Assembly (NCBI GenBank): GCA_900315075.1
Contig: OMXV01000003.1
Span: forward strand, 62,001 to 126,000
DNA: 64,000 bases
Direction of reading: 5' to 3'
Origin: an uncultured Prevotellaceae bacterium
GTDB taxonomy: Bacteria; Bacteroidota; Bacteroidia; Bacteroidales; Bacteroidaceae
This document shows positions 53,895 to 64,000 of this stretch, one piece after another. The notes below the pieces were generated by a model. That model worked only from the letters and a program-made list of their open reading frames with translations, made no database searches and was not told the DNA's origin. A program made the translations under genes and the position numbers. Positions within the stretch are counted from its first letter, which is position 1. Every line of letters starts with the position of its first letter.

Positions 53895-56030
53895 TTAATA
53901 GCCAGGGTTCTGCCATGCTTTCTTATCAGCATCGCTCAGATTGGTTCCGTCTGGATTTTGGAGTGTATCGATGAATTTCTGTGGAATCGGCCTGTAGTTA
54001 TGACGATCCTGCACGTTTGGAGCAGCCTCTGGATTGAAAGCCTTAGCCCGCTTCACAAGCAAGTTAGTACGTGCCAGTTCATCCCAACGATTCCATTCAC
54101 CGAGAAGCTCACGTGTACGCTCGTTGAAGATGAAATTCAACATACGATCGTAGTCGCCGGTTGCGCCAATTGCAGCAAGCACGGCCTCGTCTTCTGCTGG
54201 CAGCTGGGTGTAGCTCGTAATCTGAAGATTTGAAGCGTCGGTGGTCTCATCGATACCCGTTGATAGATAATAGGTATTGGTGTGAGTCATCGAAGCGTAG
54301 TATGCCTCAGTATTATTGAGCGTCTTACCTGTAAAGACCTTGTTTTTCTTGACAGTTGTGGCAGTGGCCGTAGAGTTATCTTTGTCACCACCATCAGACT
54401 TCAAGAAAGCCATACTTCCATCTGTATAATAGTTTCGGTCTTCACCTTTTTTCCACTGAGCTCTTGCTCTGAGTATATTAACCGTATTGATAGCTTCTTG
54501 ATATTGTCCGAGTCGCACCTGAGCTTCGGCTTTCACAAGATAGGTTTCACCTGTACGTGCCATGATGACATCGCGGTGTGCATCACCTTTCTCGCCTGTA
54601 CGCGAACCGTCGGCGGTCTTGTTAATTCCGCAGAACACATTGGTCTTTGAGGGGTCGCCATTGTAGGTGTTCATCTTGTACTGTCCATCTTGGAATGCGA
54701 CGAAAGCATTTGGCACCCATTTGCCTGTGCGTGGATTAACGAAAGTATGATCAACACCTCCCCTACCGAATGTTCCGTAAGGATTTCCATCGAAACGTCT
54801 GTCATCTTTCTTGTTTAGGATGAAGATAATACCTTCATCACCAATAGAGGGAACTTGTGCATCAGTAAGTCCATACTGTGATTTCAAGTCTCCAGCATTC
54901 TTGGCTGCATTGTTCAAGCCATAAACAGTTTTGAAAGTTTTCCACATACGAGCATCATTCACATTGTCGAATACAGAGTAAGTGTACTCAGTAGGACGGC
55001 AACGCTGAAAGTCCATACCACCTATATACTGTCCACGCTGTACCCATGCTCCAGAGAAGTTAGAGAATTGTGGGTCAAAATAGTTATATGTACGATTGCC
55101 GAAACGTCCTTGTGTAGAACTGTCATCATTATGCTCAGCAGCCATAAGGATTTCGGAAAGGCCCTCATTCTTACAGTCAACTCCAGTCCATTTAGCATAC
55201 AAATCCCAGTAGTCGGCAGCCAACGGACATGCAGCAATGACTTCATCGCAGAGTGTAATAACACGCCCCAGGTCAGCATTCTTGTCATACTTGGAAGCCC
55301 AGGATGCGCAACGCTCCGACTGACGATAGAGCAGAGCCTTGGCCAGGAAATGGGCTGCTGTATATTTGGTCCATGTACCATTTCCACGCCATTTGTCCTT
55401 TGGCAGCATTTGATATGCATTCTCCAAATCTGAGATAATCAGAGCCAGTGTTTCCTCCTCAGTAGCCCGAGTATAGTCTTTTTTGATTTCGCCATTGGCA
55501 GGTTCAGTCTGTAATACCACAGCACCATACTGCGCAAAGAGGCGGTAATAGTTGTAGCCACGTAAGAAGTAAGCCTCGCCAAGAGCTTTGTTGCGACTGT
55601 CTTCATTAGCCACATTCACTGCCTTTGCAATGACTAAGTTGGCTGTTGCAATGCCGTAGTACATCTCATCCCAAAGAGCCGATACAGCAGGACAGTTCTT
55701 ATTGGCAGCTCCTAAAGCTGTTGTCAGGTCAAGTGGATTCAGACGATTGTCGTATGTATTCCAACACTCTGAGGTAAGGTCTGCACCATTGGTAAACTCA
55801 TCACATCCATATAGAGTGATACCGTAAGCCCACTCATAGCCAAAATGCCAGCGAATATTCCCATAGAGACCGGCAGCCATTTTCAATGCTCCCTCCTCAT
55901 CTTCAAGCAGTGCGTCAGTCACTTTATGTCCGGCATCTTCAGCCAAAAAGTCATCACTGCAAGAGGTCATACCCAGCAGAGCCAGCATAAAGAATGCGCT
56001 GCAAACGATTTTATTACTGATATATTTCAT
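53895..56030 (-). CDS. SusD/RagB-family glycan-binding lipoprotein
   Basis: The 711-residue protein begins with a lipoprotein signal (MLALLGMTSCSDDFL) and has SusD features: GNIRWHFGYEW, GEAYFLRGYNYYRLFAQYG (TPR helix), YTKYTAAHFLAKALLYRQSERCA-like and a C-terminal ERTRELLGEWNRWDELAR. It binds oligosaccharide at the cell surface and delivers it to the SusC partner. It is directly downstream of SusC (44 bp), as in canonical polysaccharide utilisation loci. The bound glycan is unknown. Confidence 0.95.
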   Translation of the reverse strand: MKYISNKIVCSAFFMLALLGMTSCSDDFLAEDAGHKVTDALLEDEEGALKMAAGLYGNIRWHFGYEWAYGITLYGCDEFTNGADLTSECWNTYDNRLNPLDLTTALGAANKNCPAVSALWDEMYYGIATANLVIAKAVNVANEDSRNKALGEAYFLRGYNYYRLFAQYGAVVLQTEPANGEIKKDYTRATEEETLALIISDLENAYQMLPKDKWRGNGTWTKYTAAHFLAKALLYRQSERCASWASKYDKNADLGRVITLCDEVIAACPLAADYWDLYAKWTGVDCKNEGLSEILMAAEHNDDSSTQGRFGNRTYNYFDPQFSNFSGAWVQRGQYIGGMDFQRCRPTEYTYSVFDNVNDARMWKTFKTVYGLNNAAKNAGDLKSQYGLTDAQVPSIGDEGIIFILNKKDDRRFDGNPYGTFGRGGVDHTFVNPRTGKWVPNAFVAFQDGQYKMNTYNGDPSKTNVFCGINKTADGSRTGEKGDAHRDVIMARTGETYLVKAEAQVRLGQYQEAINTVNILRARAQWKKGEDRNYYTDGSMAFLKSDGGDKDNSTATATTVKKNKVFTGKTLNNTEAYYASMTHTNTYYLSTGIDETTDASNLQITSYTQLPAEDEAVLAAIGATGDYDRMLNFIFNERTRELLGEWNRWDELARTNLLVKRAKAFNPEAAPNVQDRHNYRPIPQKFIDTLQNPDGTNLSDADKKAWQNPGY

Positions 56031-56074
56031 AATGATAAACTTCTTTTTTATTATTTTGTCATATACTCACTCTC

Positions 56075-59000
56075 TTAGAATTCAACCTGCAGACCAACGG
56101 TGAAGCCACGATTAAAGTAAGTCCAACCTGTGTCCAAATCCATGAAGTCTACAGAAGAATACAGCATACCAAGGTTCTTACCCTGAACATAAAGTTTCAC
56201 ATTGCTCAACCCAAGCCCTGCCTTATTAAGCAGTTTCCTATCAAAGTTATATCCTAAAGAGAGATTACGGATTTTTATAAACGAGGCATCTTTGAATCCG
56301 AGCAAGCCTGAATATGAGTCACCACCGGCCTGGCTATATACAGGTTTCTGCCAGTCTGCCCCTGTGTTTGAGGGGGTCCAGTAGTCAATTTCGCGCTGTT
56401 GGTACATACCGAGCTGTCCTTCACCACCAGTACTTATCATATACTTGAAACGTCCATGCAGTTCGAGTGCTAGTTCAAATCCTTTCCAAGAAATAGAGTT
56501 ACTCCAACCAGCTGTTAAACGTGGGTTTCTATTGCCGAGGATTACGCGGTCGTCGGCATCAATCTTATAATCTCCATTTTGATCTACTGGCTTCACACTA
56601 CCCACTGTGAACTTATGTCCATTCTCATTAAACTTGGCCATCTCAGCTGCATCGCTTTCCTGCCAAAGTCCATCGTTCTGATAACCATAGTGTACGGCTA
56701 TCGACTCGCCGATAAACCATGCATTGTTGATGTCATCCTCCTTGCCATTGGCAAGTTCTACGATTTCATCTTTCTGCCATGCGAAATTGAGACTTGAGTT
56801 CCATACAAAATCCTTAGTCATCACAGGAATAGTATTCAATGTGACCTCGATACCTTTATTCTTGGTCTGACCGATGTTAGCCAGCATTGAGGGATAGCCC
56901 GAGAGTGAAGGTACGCTCATAGAGAGTAGCAAATCCTTTGTCTTCGACATATAGAAATCTATAGTACCACCGACGCGACCTCTCAGGAAACTGAAGTCAA
57001 TACCGAGGTTCCACTGTGTGGTCTTCTCCCATCCAAGATTTTTGTTAGGCATGGCGTTGGAACCACTTGTATAATAAGGTTCGTTGGTGACAAAAATCTG
57101 GGAGTTTCCGGTGCTGAATGGCATCCAGTAGGAACTGATGACACCGAGAGTTCCATATGGAGACACGGCTGCATTGCCTGTGACACCGACACCAAAACGG
57201 AGTTTCAACTGGTCGAGCCAATTGACATCTTTCAAGAAATCTTCCTGTTCCATACGCCATCCAAGAGCCATTGAGGGGAAGAAATCCCATTTATTACCTT
57301 CAGCAAGCACAGAAGCACCATCCCAGCGTGCAGAAGCTGTCAGCAGATAGCGATCCATAAAAGAGTAATTGATTCGAGCCATATAAGACGACAAAGCACT
57401 CTCTGACAGACCTGTACCCATCGAGGCCTGATATTGTGAGTCGGTGATATCGATGGCTCCCATGTTATTCCAAAGGAATGATGGTATTGTCACGCCTATC
57501 TCACTCATCGAACTACTTTCGTTGTTCACCTTTGAAGCACTCTGCAAAAGAGTAAGACCTATAGTATGTTCCTGAATGCTTTTGTTGTAGAGCAGCATGT
57601 TGTCGAGTGTCCATGCAAAATGGCGTTCATCGTTACGACGTGCATAGTTCTTACTACCTGCACGAGTTGCAGAACTGCTGTCGAGATAGTTGCCTAAACG
57701 ATAGTATCGGAAGTCTGGACCAAACTGAGTTTTCCATTGTAAGCCTTGCAGGGGCTCCCATATCTTCCCGAAGTCAATCTGTGCATAGAAACTAAGGAGT
57801 GCACGGAATGTTTCACGGTTATCATTCGACTTTGTCCACTCATCAATCACGGTATAGGTATTGGTTGTAGAACCACCGGGCATAGAGATTATTTCACCAT
57901 TGTCATCGTATGGTAGCGTATAGCGCAGAATAGCCTTGGCAGCACTATAGATGTCGGTGGGTCCAGAGCTGCTTGACTGACCTGTTCGAGAGAATCCATA
58001 CTTCTGTACTCCATAAGATGCATTGACCGAACCACCAGCCTTAAACCATGGCGTACCCTGTACATCGGCAGAGGCTGTAAAGTTGAAACGTTCGTAATTC
58101 TGCCCCTTCTGTGTACCTTTATTATTAAGGTAGCCAAAGGAGGCAAAACCACTTACATTCTTAGAACCGCCGCGCACACTGACAGTATGATCCTGTGTGA
58201 TACCCGTCTGGGTGACGAATTCTGTCCAATCGGTATCTTTTACCTTCGAGCCATCCCATGAACCACCGCTCCAGCCCTTCATCACATTGGCAAGAGCTGT
58301 AGCATCACCGTCGAAGAACGAATTGTCTTGCTCTTGAGAGGGTTGGTCACCTGGTGTGTATTTGTCGGGGCTTTGGTTGTAGTATGCCCAGCGGCGCCAA
58401 GTAATATAATCACTGGCACTCATAGCAGGACTCTTGTCAACAATCTTCTCAAATGTCATGCTGCCCGAATAGTTTAATTGAGTCTTGCCCTCTTGACCAC
58501 GCTTAGTGGTGACGAGCACCACGCCATTGGCGCCACGGCTACCATAAATGGCTGTAGAAGAAGCATCCTTGAGGATGTCGATGCTCTCGATGTCGCGTGG
58601 ATTCAGTGTTTCAATACCGCCTGCCTGCAGAGGGACACCATCTACCACATAAAGTGGTGCGCTTGAGGCTGTAATGGAACGCGTGCCACGAATACTAATA
58701 GACCCAACAGTTCCAGGACGCTCACTACTGGTGATATCCACACCGGCAGCCTTACCCTGTAGAGCTTCAAAAGCATTGCTCACAGGCTTGGAGTTTAGTT
58801 CCTTCTCATTGACACGGGTAAGTGCGCCAGTGACATCACTCTTGCGTTGCACACCGTAACCCACAACTACCACCTCATCGAGTGATTGTTTGTCCTCTAC
58901 CATCGTGACGTTAATCTGGCTATTGCCTGCCACAGTGATGTTTTGTGTACGATAACCCACGTATGAAAACACTAACGTAGCCCCTTGTGGCACATTCAAG

Positions 59001-59221
59001 ATGGTATAGTTACCATCAATGTCGGTAACCGTACCATTACCGGTTCCCTTTACCACCACACTGGCACCGATGATGGCCTCACCTGTGTCATCAACAACTG
59101 TTCCCGATACTTTTCCCTGTGCGAAAGCAACCGTAGATGTAACGGTCAAGAGGAAAAGGAATAGAAGACGCTTCCACATCATGCGGTCACTCTTCATCTT
59201 CATTCTTTTTTGTTCGTTCAT
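56075..59221 (-). CDS. SusC/RagA-family TonB-dependent outer-membrane transporter
   Basis: The 1048-residue protein has a signal peptide ending AFAQ and a carboxypeptidase-like regulatory domain (GKVSGTVVDDTGEAIIGASVVVKGTGNGTVTDIDGNY). The TonB-box/plug region follows (SLDEVVVVGYGVQRKSDVTGAL, then GKAAGVDI and DASSTAIYGSRGANGVVLVTTKRG), then a 22-strand barrel ending in FTVGLQVEF. It imports oligosaccharide with SusD. The start may be one of several methionines (MNEQKRMKMKSDRMMWKR). A divergent hybrid two-component regulator lies 585 bp away. Confidence 0.95.
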   Translation of the reverse strand: MNEQKRMKMKSDRMMWKRLLFLFLLTVTSTVAFAQGKVSGTVVDDTGEAIIGASVVVKGTGNGTVTDIDGNYTILNVPQGATLVFSYVGYRTQNITVAGNSQINVTMVEDKQSLDEVVVVGYGVQRKSDVTGALTRVNEKELNSKPVSNAFEALQGKAAGVDITSSERPGTVGSISIRGTRSITASSAPLYVVDGVPLQAGGIETLNPRDIESIDILKDASSTAIYGSRGANGVVLVTTKRGQEGKTQLNYSGSMTFEKIVDKSPAMSASDYITWRRWAYYNQSPDKYTPGDQPSQEQDNSFFDGDATALANVMKGWSGGSWDGSKVKDTDWTEFVTQTGITQDHTVSVRGGSKNVSGFASFGYLNNKGTQKGQNYERFNFTASADVQGTPWFKAGGSVNASYGVQKYGFSRTGQSSSSGPTDIYSAAKAILRYTLPYDDNGEIISMPGGSTTNTYTVIDEWTKSNDNRETFRALLSFYAQIDFGKIWEPLQGLQWKTQFGPDFRYYRLGNYLDSSSATRAGSKNYARRNDERHFAWTLDNMLLYNKSIQEHTIGLTLLQSASKVNNESSSMSEIGVTIPSFLWNNMGAIDITDSQYQASMGTGLSESALSSYMARINYSFMDRYLLTASARWDGASVLAEGNKWDFFPSMALGWRMEQEDFLKDVNWLDQLKLRFGVGVTGNAAVSPYGTLGVISSYWMPFSTGNSQIFVTNEPYYTSGSNAMPNKNLGWEKTTQWNLGIDFSFLRGRVGGTIDFYMSKTKDLLLSMSVPSLSGYPSMLANIGQTKNKGIEVTLNTIPVMTKDFVWNSSLNFAWQKDEIVELANGKEDDINNAWFIGESIAVHYGYQNDGLWQESDAAEMAKFNENGHKFTVGSVKPVDQNGDYKIDADDRVILGNRNPRLTAGWSNSISWKGFELALELHGRFKYMISTGGEGQLGMYQQREIDYWTPSNTGADWQKPVYSQAGGDSYSGLLGFKDASFIKIRNLSLGYNFDRKLLNKAGLGLSNVKLYVQGKNLGMLYSSVDFMDLDTGWTYFNRGFTVGLQVEF

Positions 59222-59389
59222 TTCACTTTGTTTTTAAAATTTATATAGTATTTATTTACAGACTAACTTTTTCCCGAAAAACAATCTTACTTACCTTTAA
59301 GAAGCTAATGCCTGAACTAACGAATAATATAACTAACCATGTATGTAACCAAAATCAAATAATAATATATTGAAGCAGTTTGTCGGCAG

Positions 59390-59422
59390 CAAAAGTATAT
59401 AGAAATAGAATAAAGAAACCAA
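59390..59422 (-). promoter_or_regulatory. SusC promoter candidate
   Basis: On the minus strand TACTTTTG (59397-59390) has a TTG at 59422-59420, 22 bp away, slightly longer than the usual 19-20 bp. A weak -33 spacing fits a promoter that needs activation by the hybrid regulator. The leader would be about 160 nt. Confidence 0.5.
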
Positions 59423-59730
59423 CGGAAATTAATCATTGATGATACAGATTTCTGTCATGACATATTATTGTATGCTCAATGATGAATAAACAGAGGGTGA
59501 TCATAAAATCTATCATTGTCAACAAATAGATAACAACACATCAATTGTCATACTTTCCCGAATCTATTGCCCTTTGCAGGTCTATGTTCCCGTTGACAGC
59601 CGGGGCATTGAGCACAAACTGTGTCGGGCAACAAAAAGATCAGGATAAAAATACGTCAAACTACATACACTTTTCCGTCAGTACGATGATTTTGCAGGTG
59701 TAAGACCTATTCAATAATAAAATAAATATG

Positions 59731-59738
59731 TATCTTTG
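59731..59738 (+). promoter_or_regulatory. -7 box for the hybrid sensor gene
   Basis: TATCTTTG matches the -7 consensus, 69 bp before ATG 59807; no clear -33 box was seen at the usual spacing. Confidence 0.45.
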
Positions 59739-59806
59739 TCACGGATAAAACAAACTAATAAAGAAAAAGAAAAAGCACAACCAACCTATATAATAAGGTA
59801 AAACCT

Positions 59807-62800
59807 ATGAACAAGAGAAGTATATTGTTTACTTGTTGTGTTTGGATGATGGTGGTGGCTTCTGCACAGGAAGTCAACTTTACCAAACATATCAGTTCGG
59901 CCGACGGGTTGTCGAACGATTTTGTCATCAGCATGGCTATCGACGGAAAAGGCTATGTATGGGTGGGAACCGAGGCTGGCGTGAATAGGATAGCAGGAAA
60001 GACATACCGGCCGTTTACATCCCTCCATTATCCCCCAATGAATGGTGACAAAATGGTTGATATAACGGGACTACGCATTACAGCTCTTTATTGGTATGAA
60101 GAGGGAGGTCTTATGCTAATTGGCACAGAACGAGGACTGACTATTTACGACCCCACTGACGGACGAACACGCCACCTGACAGCTGATGACGGTCTTGTAC
60201 AGTCGAGCATCAACTACATCACAAAAAACAATGGGCACAAACAGGAATGGAGTGATATGGGCGTATGGCTCGCTTATGGAAACGGCCAAGTGCAGATGCT
60301 TAACACCAATACTTTTCAAGCAAAGAGCCTTAAACTAAGCCAATCCTACGGAAACCGTTGCATTATGGATGACGGTCAAGGGCATCTCTACATAGGACAT
60401 AGCCAGCACGGCATGACTGTGTACAATCTCAACAATGGTTCAGCTAAGAATTACCAACAGTGGAAAGAAGACGAGAACAGTCTGCCAGGAAACAACGTGC
60501 GAAGCATATATCAAGATAGGGAGGGACGTATTTGGGTTGGTACAGACAATGGACTCGCCCTGTTTCATCCAGAATCAAACGTATTTACAAAGGTGACCGA
60601 CCCCTCCAACCGATACGATGCCAACGTCTATGATATCCACCAAATGGCGGACGGCAGACTATGGGTGGCCACTGATATCGGTGGTATCAAAATCATTGAC
60701 AATACGCAATTAACACATGTCAATTCGCCATGCTTGTACTACAGTGATGCTCATGTTAGACTTTCATCGCTTAACTCACGCAGTATCGCAGAAGACGAAT
60801 ATGGGAACATCTGGATTGGCAACCATAGCACAGGTGTGGATTTTATCAGTAACACGAAGTCTGACTTCAACATACTGGACTATAACCAACATGTCTATTC
60901 TATGACAAAAGACCAAGAGAACGGCTTTTGGATGGCTGCGGAAAACGAATTAACACTTTGGCAGCAGGGAAAAATAGTTGGACGATGGCCAAAACCTGAC
61001 ATCATACGTAAGCAATATGTTTCACCACGATGCATTATGGCCGACCATTCAGGCGGGATCTGGATAGGATTGGACGACCAAGGCGTGTTCCGTTTAGACA
61101 AGCGAACAGGGAGATGCACTCATATTCCCATCAGTCAAGAAAATTCTGATATACATTCTTTTGCAGAAGATAGCAACGGACGCATTTGGATTGGCGGGGA
61201 ATTCGGCATCTGGTTGTATGAAAATGGCAAAACTACACGACATGAAGGTATCAGCAAGATAGTCCATGCACCTGCAACATGTATCATGCATAGCGTTCCC
61301 CATCGACTGTTCATCGCTACGTTAGGCGACGGTGCTTACTCTATCGACTTGCAAACAATGACGAGCCGCCATCTAAGTATAAATGAAGGCTTGCCGTCGG
61401 GGAAAATCAATCAAACCATACGAGCAAAGCAACGAGGTCTTTGGTTGGCCACCGACGGAGGATTGGTGTATGTGAAAGATCCCATTAACCTGACAGGCAT
61501 TAGCATCTATGGCAAAGAACAAGGACTGAATGACTGCCATATTCTCGCACTTCAAGAAGATGACAATGGTAGTATTTGGATGAGCACTTATTCCGGCATC
61601 TCTTGTTTCGTAAAGAGCACTGAGAAGTTCTACAACTACAATCACCATGACACGCAGATGGTTGGTGGTTTTGCCAATGGCGCTACCACAACAGACGAAA
61701 ATGGCATCATTTATTTCGGCTCGGCATCAGGCGTGTGCTATTTCAACCCACTACAGATGGGTAGCAGAAACCGTCTATCGGATGTGCAGATAATCAGTTG
61801 CGAAGTCTACAATCCAGTAGGTAGCAACACAGAGATACAATTACTGACACCCAATAAAGATGGGCGTATCTTCACATCTTATCAACAGAATACCATTCGC
61901 TTGACCTTCGGCATGCGCGATTTTGCACAGACTGAGCAGGTGGACTATTCGTATATGATGAAGGGAATGGACGGCAAATGGTATGACATAGGCAATGACC
62001 ATGACGTGGTGTTTCGCGGTTTACGCCCAGGCCACTACACTTTCGTCCTACGAGCCAAATTGAGAAATCAAGACTGGGATCAGGCCAAGGAAACACAACT
62101 TGCCATCATCATTACACCACCATTCTGGCGCACATGGTGGGCATACATAATATACACATTATTGGCGGTAGCTGTGACAATATACCTCTTCAAATCGTAT
62201 AAACGAAAACTGACCTTACGTAATGCCCTCGAACTGGAACGACAAGAAAATTTACAAAAGCAGCAATTAAACGAAGAGCGACTCCGCTTCTTCACCAACA
62301 TCACGCATGAACTACGCACACCTCTGACACTCATCCTCGGACCACTCGACGACTTGATGGAAAACCGAAATCTACCACAGCAAAGCCATCGCCAAGTGGC
62401 TATGATTCAAAAGAATGCTGAACGGCTCAGAAATCTCATCAACGAAATCTTAGAATTCCGCAAGACAGAGACTAAAAACCGCAGACTTACAGTGGCGCGT
62501 GGCGATATAGGACAGTTTGTACGTGAGATTTGTCTCAACTACAAAGAACTAAACCGTAATTCAAAAGTCCAGTTTGTCTGCATTATCGCTGATAACCTAC
62601 CAAAAGTCTGGTTTGACTCGGAAATTATCACTACTATACTCAACAATTATTTATCAAATGCCATCAAATATACCGAACAGGGCAGCATCACTACTACTGT
62701 AGAAGCAAATGACAACAAATTGAGCATAACCGTGACCGACACAGGTTACGGCATTGCTCCTGATGCACTGCCCCATGTTTTCGAGCGCTATTATCAGGCC

Positions 62801-63832
62801 AAAGGCAATCATCAAGCATCCGGAACAGGCATAGGACTCGCATTGGTGAAGTCGTTGGCCGAACTACATGAAGCCAATGTGAGTGCGGAAAGTCACGATG
62901 GACAGGGTGCGACATTTACATTCTCATTGAATATCGATAATTATTACCCTAATGCCTTGCACAAAGAAGACAACGAAAACCAATCTTCTGTCCAGTCACT
63001 CCCTTCACATGTATTGAAAGGAACTCTTTCATCAGATGTATCCGAAGACAACCAGCCTAAGCTCCTCATCGTAGAAGACAATGAAGACATCCGCCAATAT
63101 ATCGCCGACACATTTAGCGATGACTTTCAAATCATTCAAGCCCAAAACGGGGAAGAAGGTTTACAAATGGCAAGACAACACATGCCCGATATCATTGTCA
63201 GCGACATCATGATGCCCAAGATGAGTGGCATAGACCTCACCCGACAACTGAAGGATGACATACGCACAAGTCACATACCCATTATCCTGCTCACGGCAAA
63301 AAATACCGATGAAGACAAGGAGGAAGGCTATGACAGTGGAGCCGACTCGTACCTAACCAAGCCATTTACTGCCAAGCTGCTTGCCAGTCGTATTAGGAAC
63401 CTACTTAACACACGCCGACGACTGGCAGAACTCATTTTGAACAATGGAAGTGCCACACCCCAAAAGGCCATGTCGGCTGACGAGATTTCCACGCTCTCTA
63501 AAATGAGTCATCTTGACCAAGCGTTCATCGAACGACTGAACAAAATCATCGAGGACCATATCATGCAAGAAGAAATCGATTTGGCATTCGTCACCGACAA
63601 AATGGCCATGAGTCATAGCACGTTCTACCGCAAAGTGAAGGCCCTCACAGGTATGACAGCCACTGAATATATCCGCAAACGGCGTCTCCGTCACTGCTAT
63701 CAATTACTGGCGAGCGGTGATTATAATGTCAATCAAGCAGCTATGATGACAGGATTTAACCAAATGGCCCATTTCCGTGAAACATTCAAGAAAGAATTTG
63801 GCATCCTGCCATCAGAAGTGAAAAAGAAGTGA
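59807..63832 (+). CDS. hybrid two-component system sensor/regulator (HTCS)
   Basis: The 1341-residue protein has all HTCS parts in order: signal peptide; two seven-bladed propellers of Reg_prop repeats (for example GKGYVWVGTEAGVN, REGRIWVGTDNGLALF, NGRIWIGGEFGIW); a Y_Y_Y domain (MKGMDGKWYDIGNDHDVVFRGLRPGHYTF); one membrane segment near 773; HisKA with ITHELRTPL near 832; HATPase with NNYLSNAIKY and GTGIGLAL; a receiver domain (LLIVEDNEDIRQYI, IIVSDIMMPKMSG) at about 1085-1200; and an AraC-type DNA-binding domain to the end. It senses oligosaccharide in the periplasm and most likely activates the divergent SusC/SusD operon. Confidence 0.96.
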   Translation: MNKRSILFTCCVWMMVVASAQEVNFTKHISSADGLSNDFVISMAIDGKGYVWVGTEAGVNRIAGKTYRPFTSLHYPPMNGDKMVDITGLRITALYWYEEGGLMLIGTERGLTIYDPTDGRTRHLTADDGLVQSSINYITKNNGHKQEWSDMGVWLAYGNGQVQMLNTNTFQAKSLKLSQSYGNRCIMDDGQGHLYIGHSQHGMTVYNLNNGSAKNYQQWKEDENSLPGNNVRSIYQDREGRIWVGTDNGLALFHPESNVFTKVTDPSNRYDANVYDIHQMADGRLWVATDIGGIKIIDNTQLTHVNSPCLYYSDAHVRLSSLNSRSIAEDEYGNIWIGNHSTGVDFISNTKSDFNILDYNQHVYSMTKDQENGFWMAAENELTLWQQGKIVGRWPKPDIIRKQYVSPRCIMADHSGGIWIGLDDQGVFRLDKRTGRCTHIPISQENSDIHSFAEDSNGRIWIGGEFGIWLYENGKTTRHEGISKIVHAPATCIMHSVPHRLFIATLGDGAYSIDLQTMTSRHLSINEGLPSGKINQTIRAKQRGLWLATDGGLVYVKDPINLTGISIYGKEQGLNDCHILALQEDDNGSIWMSTYSGISCFVKSTEKFYNYNHHDTQMVGGFANGATTTDENGIIYFGSASGVCYFNPLQMGSRNRLSDVQIISCEVYNPVGSNTEIQLLTPNKDGRIFTSYQQNTIRLTFGMRDFAQTEQVDYSYMMKGMDGKWYDIGNDHDVVFRGLRPGHYTFVLRAKLRNQDWDQAKETQLAIIITPPFWRTWWAYIIYTLLAVAVTIYLFKSYKRKLTLRNALELERQENLQKQQLNEERLRFFTNITHELRTPLTLILGPLDDLMENRNLPQQSHRQVAMIQKNAERLRNLINEILEFRKTETKNRRLTVARGDIGQFVREICLNYKELNRNSKVQFVCIIADNLPKVWFDSEIITTILNNYLSNAIKYTEQGSITTTVEANDNKLSITVTDTGYGIAPDALPHVFERYYQAKGNHQASGTGIGLALVKSLAELHEANVSAESHDGQGATFTFSLNIDNYYPNALHKEDNENQSSVQSLPSHVLKGTLSSDVSEDNQPKLLIVEDNEDIRQYIADTFSDDFQIIQAQNGEEGLQMARQHMPDIIVSDIMMPKMSGIDLTRQLKDDIRTSHIPIILLTAKNTDEDKEEGYDSGADSYLTKPFTAKLLASRIRNLLNTRRRLAELILNNGSATPQKAMSADEISTLSKMSHLDQAFIERLNKIIEDHIMQEEIDLAFVTDKMAMSHSTFYRKVKALTGMTATEYIRKRRLRHCYQLLASGDYNVNQAAMMTGFNQMAHFRETFKKEFGILPSEVKKK

Positions 63833-63899
63833 GTAAATAAAAGGATATCAATTTATTTACTTTTCTTTATCGACTGGCTAATAATTCCCAAATTATGTC

Positions 63900-63907
63900 T
63901 AAATTTG
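63900..63907 (+). promoter_or_regulatory. -7 box before the gene at the right edge
   Basis: TAAATTTG followed by C lies 23 bp before ATG 63931. No clear -33 TTG was found. No other feature was seen in the gap 63833-63930. Confidence 0.45.
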
Positions 63908-63930
63908 CATGAAATTCAAAATACTGCATA

Positions 63931-64000
63931 ATGAAGAGAATCTTTAGACAGTTGACAAGTCTATTAATGACTTTGATGGCAGCCTTAATAGGACATGCTC
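63931..64000 (+). CDS. start of a secreted protein, truncated by the window
   Basis: Only 23 codons are present (MKRIFRQLTSLLMTLMAALIGHA). They form a typical signal peptide, with a basic start and a hydrophobic core. It follows the hybrid regulator in the same direction and is probably another enzyme or binding protein of the utilisation locus. Confidence 0.6.
   Translation, partial: MKRIFRQLTSLLMTLMAALIGHA

Larger units (their letters stand above)
59222..59806. promoter_or_regulatory. divergent SusC / regulator control region
   Basis: This 585-bp gap has no gene. It holds a minus-strand promoter candidate (59390-59422) and a plus-strand -7 box (59731-59738). Repeated words such as ATTGATGA and AATGATGA around 59430-59490 are possible regulator sites, but I cannot define them. 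Confidence 0.55.

Overview
The window looks like a chromosomal segment of a Prevotella-type member of the Bacteroidales. The evidence is a SusC/SusD pair with a divergent hybrid two-component regulator, many secreted glycoside hydrolases, secreted proteins with C-terminal sorting-like tails, the trpBEGDCFA gene order, and repeated Bacteroidetes promoters (TTG or TTTG at about -33, TAnnTTTG at about -7, 19-20 bp apart). No rRNA, CRISPR array, phage gene or transposase was found.

Layout. 1-4953 (+) is the end of a surface-polysaccharide cluster: a WecG/TagA glycosyltransferase fragment, a Gfo/Idh/MocA oxidoreductase, an unrecognised TIM-barrel-like protein, a second WecG/TagA enzyme, a GHMP kinase that resembles galacturonokinase more than galactokinase, and a sugar-1-phosphate nucleotidyltransferase. 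5022-9084 (+) has a large secreted protein, a secreted DNA/RNA endonuclease, a cupin and an unrecognised protein. 9247-11799 is mutS2. 11878-27817 (+) is a glycan-degradation cluster: esterase with an STN/DUF4974-like N-terminus, GH95, GH140-like, a GH78/BNR-sialidase-like fusion, a GH20/GH67-like protein, adenosine deaminase and GH3. The mixture suits complex pectin such as rhamnogalacturonan-II, which is an inference.

28049-34951 (-) holds a small membrane protein, an 1804-residue secreted protein with five tandem N-terminal repeats, and a secreted beta-helix-like protein. It is bracketed by two copies of a composite intergenic repeat. A rod-like structured RNA with its own promoter lies at 35176-35411. 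35620-42557 (-) is a complete tryptophan operon, preceded by an 18-residue leader peptide with three consecutive Trp codons and a strong attenuator. 43030-48611 has a VWA lipoprotein, a TetR-fabG-pseudouridine synthase group with a palindromic candidate operator, a Met(CAT) tRNA with initiator features, a Tat-type flavodoxin-like protein and a Sel1-repeat protein. 48708-63832 is a polysaccharide utilisation locus: SusC, SusD, a beta-propeller/DUF362 fusion and a GH2 enzyme on the minus strand, and a hybrid two-component sensor on the plus strand. A new secreted protein begins at the right edge.

The gaps between genes repeatedly carry low-complexity arrays with strict 7-bp or 11-bp periods, including gaps inside the trp operon. 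The best candidates for new biology are the structured RNA, these phased arrays, the uronic-acid kinase/nucleotidyltransferase pair, the GH78/BNR fusion, the propeller/DUF362 fusion and the giant repeat protein. All family assignments come from reading motifs; no database search was run.
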